Source: Halosimplex rubrum
Lineage (GTDB): Archaea > Halobacteriota > Halobacteria > Halobacteriales > Haloarculaceae
Assembly: GCF_013415885.1 (NCBI RefSeq)
Contig: NZ_CP058910.1
Coordinates: 992,001 to 1,056,000 of the forward strand
Length of the DNA: 64,000 nucleotides
Reading direction: 5' to 3'
Each line of letters opens with the position of its first letter. Position 1 is the stretch's first letter. Below the pieces are notes generated by a model that did not search any database, was not told the origin of the DNA, and was given only the letters and a program-made list of their open reading frames with translations. The position numbers were made by a program, and so were the translations under genes. Positions 60,971 through 64,000 of this stretch are shown here, piece after piece.

Positions 60971-62212
60971 TCACACGAAGGCGTTCTGGTGGGGCGAGTA
61001 GCGGACGAACGCCGCCACCGCGACCAGCACGACGCAGCCGGCGTACAGGCCGTATGGGACCCCACCGAGCGACGTTCTCGACCGGAGCAGGTCCTCCGCG
61101 AACTCCGTCGACCGGGCGACGGCGTAGCCCGCCAGAACGGCCGCCGGGACGACGCTCCCCTGCACGTAGTGGATCCACGTCGACGAGGTCGCGACCGTGA
61201 ACAGGGCGATCGGGGCGGCCAGCCACCAGCAGAGGACGAGTCCGGGGCGGCGATCGGCCGCGTCCACACTCGACGCGGGATCGGCGTCCGCGTCCGCGCG
61301 GTCGGCCCGGACCGCGAGGGCGGCGCCGACCGCCGTCAGCGGGAGGAGCGGGCCGAGATACGACGGGAACTGCAGGGCGTAGAAGGGGTTGAACGGACCG
61401 ACCATCGTGCCCAGCTCCCCGTGGAGCGGCGCGTGGTCGGTCCCGAGGCGGCCGACCGCCTGTTCGGCGACCATCTGGCGGAGGTACGTCTCCGGCCGGG
61501 ACAGGTAGGCGAACAGGTTCCAGGGGAGGACGACCGCCAGGCCGGCCGCGGCGCCCTTTGCGAGGTCGACGACGCGGTCGCGGGAGACGAGGCCGACCAG
61601 CAGGGGGAGCGCGACGACGAGGAACACGCCGGCCGCGGCCTGTTTCGACAGGGCGGCGAGGCCGCCCGCGACGCCGGCGTAGACGAGGTATCGGGAGTCG
61701 GTGCGGGCGCGCCAGAGCCACCAGACGAACAGCGTGCCGAACAGCGTGAGGAAGATGTCGGTCGTCGCCGTCCGACCGCCGTTGCCGTACCAGTAGATCG
61801 CCGGCGTCGCCAGGAAGGCCAGCGCCGCCGCGAAGCCGGCCCGCCGCCCGTACCAACGGGACCCGATCCGGTGGACGACCACCGCGCAGGCCAGCGACAC
61901 GACGACCGAGGGGAGCCGGACCGCGAACGGAGTCGCGCCCAGGACCTCGACGCTGAGAGCCTGCAGCCAGAAGACCAGCGGCGGCTTCTCCAGGAAGACC
62001 GCCCCCGCGATGATGTCGGCCTCCCCCGTGTATCGCGGGACGAGCCAGTGGCCGCCGACCGCCATCTGCCGGGCGACGTCGAAGTAGATTCGCTCGTCGA
62101 GCGTCGTCGCGAACGACCCCAGCCCGGGGAGATAGCCGACGGCGCCGACCACGAGGATCGCGAGCACCTCCCAGCACTCGTGGACCACCTCGGGCCGGCG
62201 GAGGGACTTCAT
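60971..62212 (-). CDS. GT39/ArnT-like membrane glycosyltransferase
   Basis: A 413-aa integral membrane enzyme of the GT-C superfamily. After helix 1, the first external loop has LDERIYFDVARQMAVGGHWL with acidic Asp39/Glu40, the catalytic-type motif of PMT/ArnT enzymes, then EKPPLVFWLQALSVEVLG. About ten helices follow. Such enzymes move a sugar from a polyprenyl phosphate to protein or lipid. The ATG at 62212 (MKSLRRPEVVHE) is chosen; a TATA-like GCTTTACTAC (minus strand) about 25 bases upstream supports it. It lies near other glycosylation genes. Confidence 0.87.
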   Translation of the reverse strand: MKSLRRPEVVHECWEVLAILVVGAVGYLPGLGSFATTLDERIYFDVARQMAVGGHWLVPRYTGEADIIAGAVFLEKPPLVFWLQALSVEVLGATPFAVRLPSVVVSLACAVVVHRIGSRWYGRRAGFAAALAFLATPAIYWYGNGGRTATTDIFLTLFGTLFVWWLWRARTDSRYLVYAGVAGGLAALSKQAAAGVFLVVALPLLVGLVSRDRVVDLAKGAAAGLAVVLPWNLFAYLSRPETYLRQMVAEQAVGRLGTDHAPLHGELGTMVGPFNPFYALQFPSYLGPLLPLTAVGAALAVRADRADADADPASSVDAADRRPGLVLCWWLAAPIALFTVATSSTWIHYVQGSVVPAAVLAGYAVARSTEFAEDLLRSRTSLGGVPYGLYAGCVVLVAVAAFVRYSPHQNAFV

Positions 62213-62428
62213 ACGGAAGCGCCGGCACGGCCCGTAGTAAAGCGTGCGGATCCGCACCGTTTCCGTCGCATCGTCGCCGCGCGGTCACCGGGTCACCGAC
62301 GGATCGCCGGGCGCTGTCCCGGACGTTCGGGCGTCCCACCTCGGCGACCGGACCGATCTCGAACGAGACCGTCCGACCGTCCCGCGGAACGCAACCCATT
62401 TGCCCCCGCGCCGACAGCCGGACACCTG

Positions 62429-63526
62429 ATGACCCGGCGCTCGGCGCTCCCGGCGGTCCGGCGGTCGCCCGCGGATCTGGTGGCCGTCGCCGCGCTGACG
62501 CTGGCGACGGCCCTCGTCGCGCTGGTCCCGGGGTCGGACGGAACGCCGTTGCGGGTCCTCCTCGGCCTCCCGTTCGTCCTCCTGGCCCCCGGGTACGCGC
62601 TCGTCGCGGCGGCGTTCCCCGCCGCTCGGCGCGAGCGGGCGACGACCGGCGGGCGGGACCGCCGCGGCCTCGACGGCCCGGAACGGCTCGCGCTCGCCGT
62701 CGGCGCCAGCGTCGCCCTCGTTCCGCTGGTCGGACTCGCACTGAGCGTCGCCGCGGTCGGGATCAGCCCCGTCCCGGTCGTCCTCTCGCTGAGCGCGGTC
62801 GCGCTCGGGGCGACCGCGGCGGGGGCGCGACGGCGCTCGGCGGTCCCGGTCGACGAGCGACCGGTCGGGTCGGTCGCCGACTGCGTCCGGGCGGCGCGGG
62901 CTCGGCTCGCCGGTCGGAGCGGCCGGTCGGGCGGGGCGGGCGACTCCGACGACCGGTCCGACGGGCCGTCCGACTCGGGGAGGCGCCCGGTCGCGACGCT
63001 CGACGTGGCCCTCGTCGCGGTCCTCGCGCTGGCGGTGACGGGCGGGGGGTACGCGGTCCTCGGACCGACCGGAGGCGGCGACTACACCGAACTGTCCCTC
63101 CTGACCGAGACCGAGTCGGGCGAACTCGTCGCGGACGACTACCCGCGGAACGCCACCGTGGGCGACGCCGAGCGGTTGACGCTCGGGGTCGGGAACCGCG
63201 AGGGCGAGCCGGTCGACTACACGGTCGTCGTCGAACTGCAGCGCGTCGCGTCGGGGGCCGACGGCGGCGCCCGGACCGTCGCGAACGCCACGGCTACGCC
63301 GGGCGCGGCGGGCGGCCTGACGGTGCTGGAGGAGGCCGAGCTCCGGCGGTTCTCCCCGCGGGTCGAGGCGGGCGAGACGCGGCTGGAACCGCACGCCGTG
63401 ACGCCGACGCTGGCCGGCGAGCGCGTCCGGCTCGTCTACCTTCTGTACGTCGGCGAGGCGCCCGCCGACCCCTCGACGGCGAACGCCCACCGGGCCGTGT
63501 GGCTGTGGCTCTCCGTCTCGGAGTGA
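62429..63526 (+). CDS. DUF1616 membrane protein
   Basis: A 365-aa protein with an N-terminal cluster of four helices (about 15-130), a polar Ser/Gly/Arg/Asp loop (about 140-190) and a fifth helix (about 192-214). An external beta-rich domain follows, containing YTELSLLTETESGELVADDY and TVGDAERLTLGVGNREGEPV. This matches DUF1616, common in haloarchaeal and methanogen glycosylation and exopolysaccharide clusters. Function unknown. ATG 62429. It is divergent from the GT39-like gene. Confidence 0.86.
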   Translation: MTRRSALPAVRRSPADLVAVAALTLATALVALVPGSDGTPLRVLLGLPFVLLAPGYALVAAAFPAARRERATTGGRDRRGLDGPERLALAVGASVALVPLVGLALSVAAVGISPVPVVLSLSAVALGATAAGARRRSAVPVDERPVGSVADCVRAARARLAGRSGRSGGAGDSDDRSDGPSDSGRRPVATLDVALVAVLALAVTGGGYAVLGPTGGGDYTELSLLTETESGELVADDYPRNATVGDAERLTLGVGNREGEPVDYTVVVELQRVASGADGGARTVANATATPGAAGGLTVLEEAELRRFSPRVEAGETRLEPHAVTPTLAGERVRLVYLLYVGEAPADPSTANAHRAVWLWLSVSE

Positions 63527-63580
63527 GCCGCCCGTTCGGCGCGGCGGGCGCGGGTCGCTCGCGGCGGCCCGTCCCGACGG

Positions 63581-64000
63581 TCAGCGCGGGTCCGGCTCCT
63601 CGCCCGACGCGGCCGCGTGCTCGCGCAGGTGACCGGCCGCCATCGACCACTTCTGAAGGCAGGCGATCAGGTACCAGCCGGCGGTCTCGGCGGGGTCGGC
63701 CGCGGCGTCGGCCAGCCGCGTCCGAAACGCGAGGGGGTTCACCGGGAGGAACTGCCGGAGCTCCAGCGGGTGGCGCACGTCGAAGCGGTCGCCGTGAGAC
63801 GCCCGGAGCTCGGCGCGACCGCGTCCGATACGCGCGCTCTGGGAGAGCACGTCGCCGAGCGTCGACCGGGCGGGGTGGTACACCGTCACGTCGGGCGCGT
63901 AGTCGAGGTCGAACCCCGCCGCGTCCACGCGGCGGCCGAACTCCAGGTCGCCGTTCGACCGGAGTCGACCGTCGAAGCGGCCGACGGCGTCGAACACTCG
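63581..64000 (-). CDS. Glycosyltransferase family 2 (C-terminal part)
   Basis: The gene runs off the right edge; its first codons lie outside the window. The visible 139 residues begin RVFDAVGRFDGRLRSNGDLE, a GT2 motif in which FDG...NGDLEFGRR carries the catalytic ED-type region. They continue YAPDVTVYHPARSTLGDVLS and a helical C-terminus (TAGWYLIACLQKWSMAAGHL). GT2 enzymes use nucleotide sugars at the cytoplasmic face. With the DUF1616 and GT39-like genes it belongs to a glycosylation cluster. Substrate unknown. Confidence 0.85.
   Translation of the reverse strand, partial: RVFDAVGRFDGRLRSNGDLEFGRRVDAAGFDLDYAPDVTVYHPARSTLGDVLSQSARIGRGRAELRASHGDRFDVRHPLELRQFLPVNPLAFRTRLADAAADPAETAGWYLIACLQKWSMAAGHLREHAAASGEEPDPR

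Overview
The window is high-GC chromosomal DNA from a halophilic archaeon (class Halobacteria). The translated genes are strongly acidic. The gene set is archaeal: proteasome-activating nucleotidase, Nob1, ribosomal protein S19e with PDCD5, aIF5B, class I lysyl-tRNA synthetase, pyruvoyl arginine decarboxylase, halocyanins and a Cld-ABM (PitA-type) haem protein. Many genes have a TATA-like box 22-30 bases before the start codon, as expected for leaderless haloarchaeal mRNAs. I cannot name the genus from sequence alone. No rRNA, tRNA, CRISPR array, transposase, integrase or replication origin was seen.

Layout. 1-20.8 kb is mostly housekeeping: purS/purQ, a NUDIX hydrolase, secF-secD divergent from pan, nadE, pdaD, infB, two tandem halocyanin-type lipoproteins, a PRC-barrel protein with nob1, a CPBP protease, pgi, a winged-helix/MazF-PemK toxin-antitoxin pair and pepF. 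20.8-23.9 kb is a visibly more A/T-rich accessory patch with an ATP-grasp-like gene, a divergent HTH-FilR1-type regulator and two short tandem repeats. 24-37 kb is information-processing: truA, a SHOCT membrane protein, hisS, an S19e/PDCD5/PP-loop operon, a flippase-like protein, thiL, a site-2 protease, pyrH and lysS. 37.5-43.7 kb holds a large PDZ-type site-2 protease, the PitA-like fusion, an SDR and an MFS carrier. 44.2-49.1 kb is an iron-sulfur neighbourhood: sufU, a J-domain/2Fe-2S ferredoxin fusion and sufS. 49.2-52.5 kb has small membrane, DUF424, TPR and AI-2E genes. 52.6-64 kb is a cell-surface/glycosylation region: a nucleotidyltransferase, a UDP-sugar epimerase, a tightly overlapping permease / membrane protein / ATPase operon, two GT-C-like enzymes, a DUF1616 protein and the end of a GT2 glycosyltransferase.

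The most unusual signal lies between genes. Four copies of one hairpin family (near 5.8, 37.1, 37.4 and 47.7 kb) keep their flanks and loop while the arms differ completely in sequence from copy to copy yet stay perfectly complementary. They sit at gene ends and carry T-tracts on both strands, so they may be bidirectional terminators, a mobile palindromic repeat, or both. Other leads are a halocyanin paralogue with Tyr in place of a copper-ligand His, a J-domain fused to a ferredoxin inside the SUF locus, a structured gap before truA, and several operator-like palindromes around TATA boxes.
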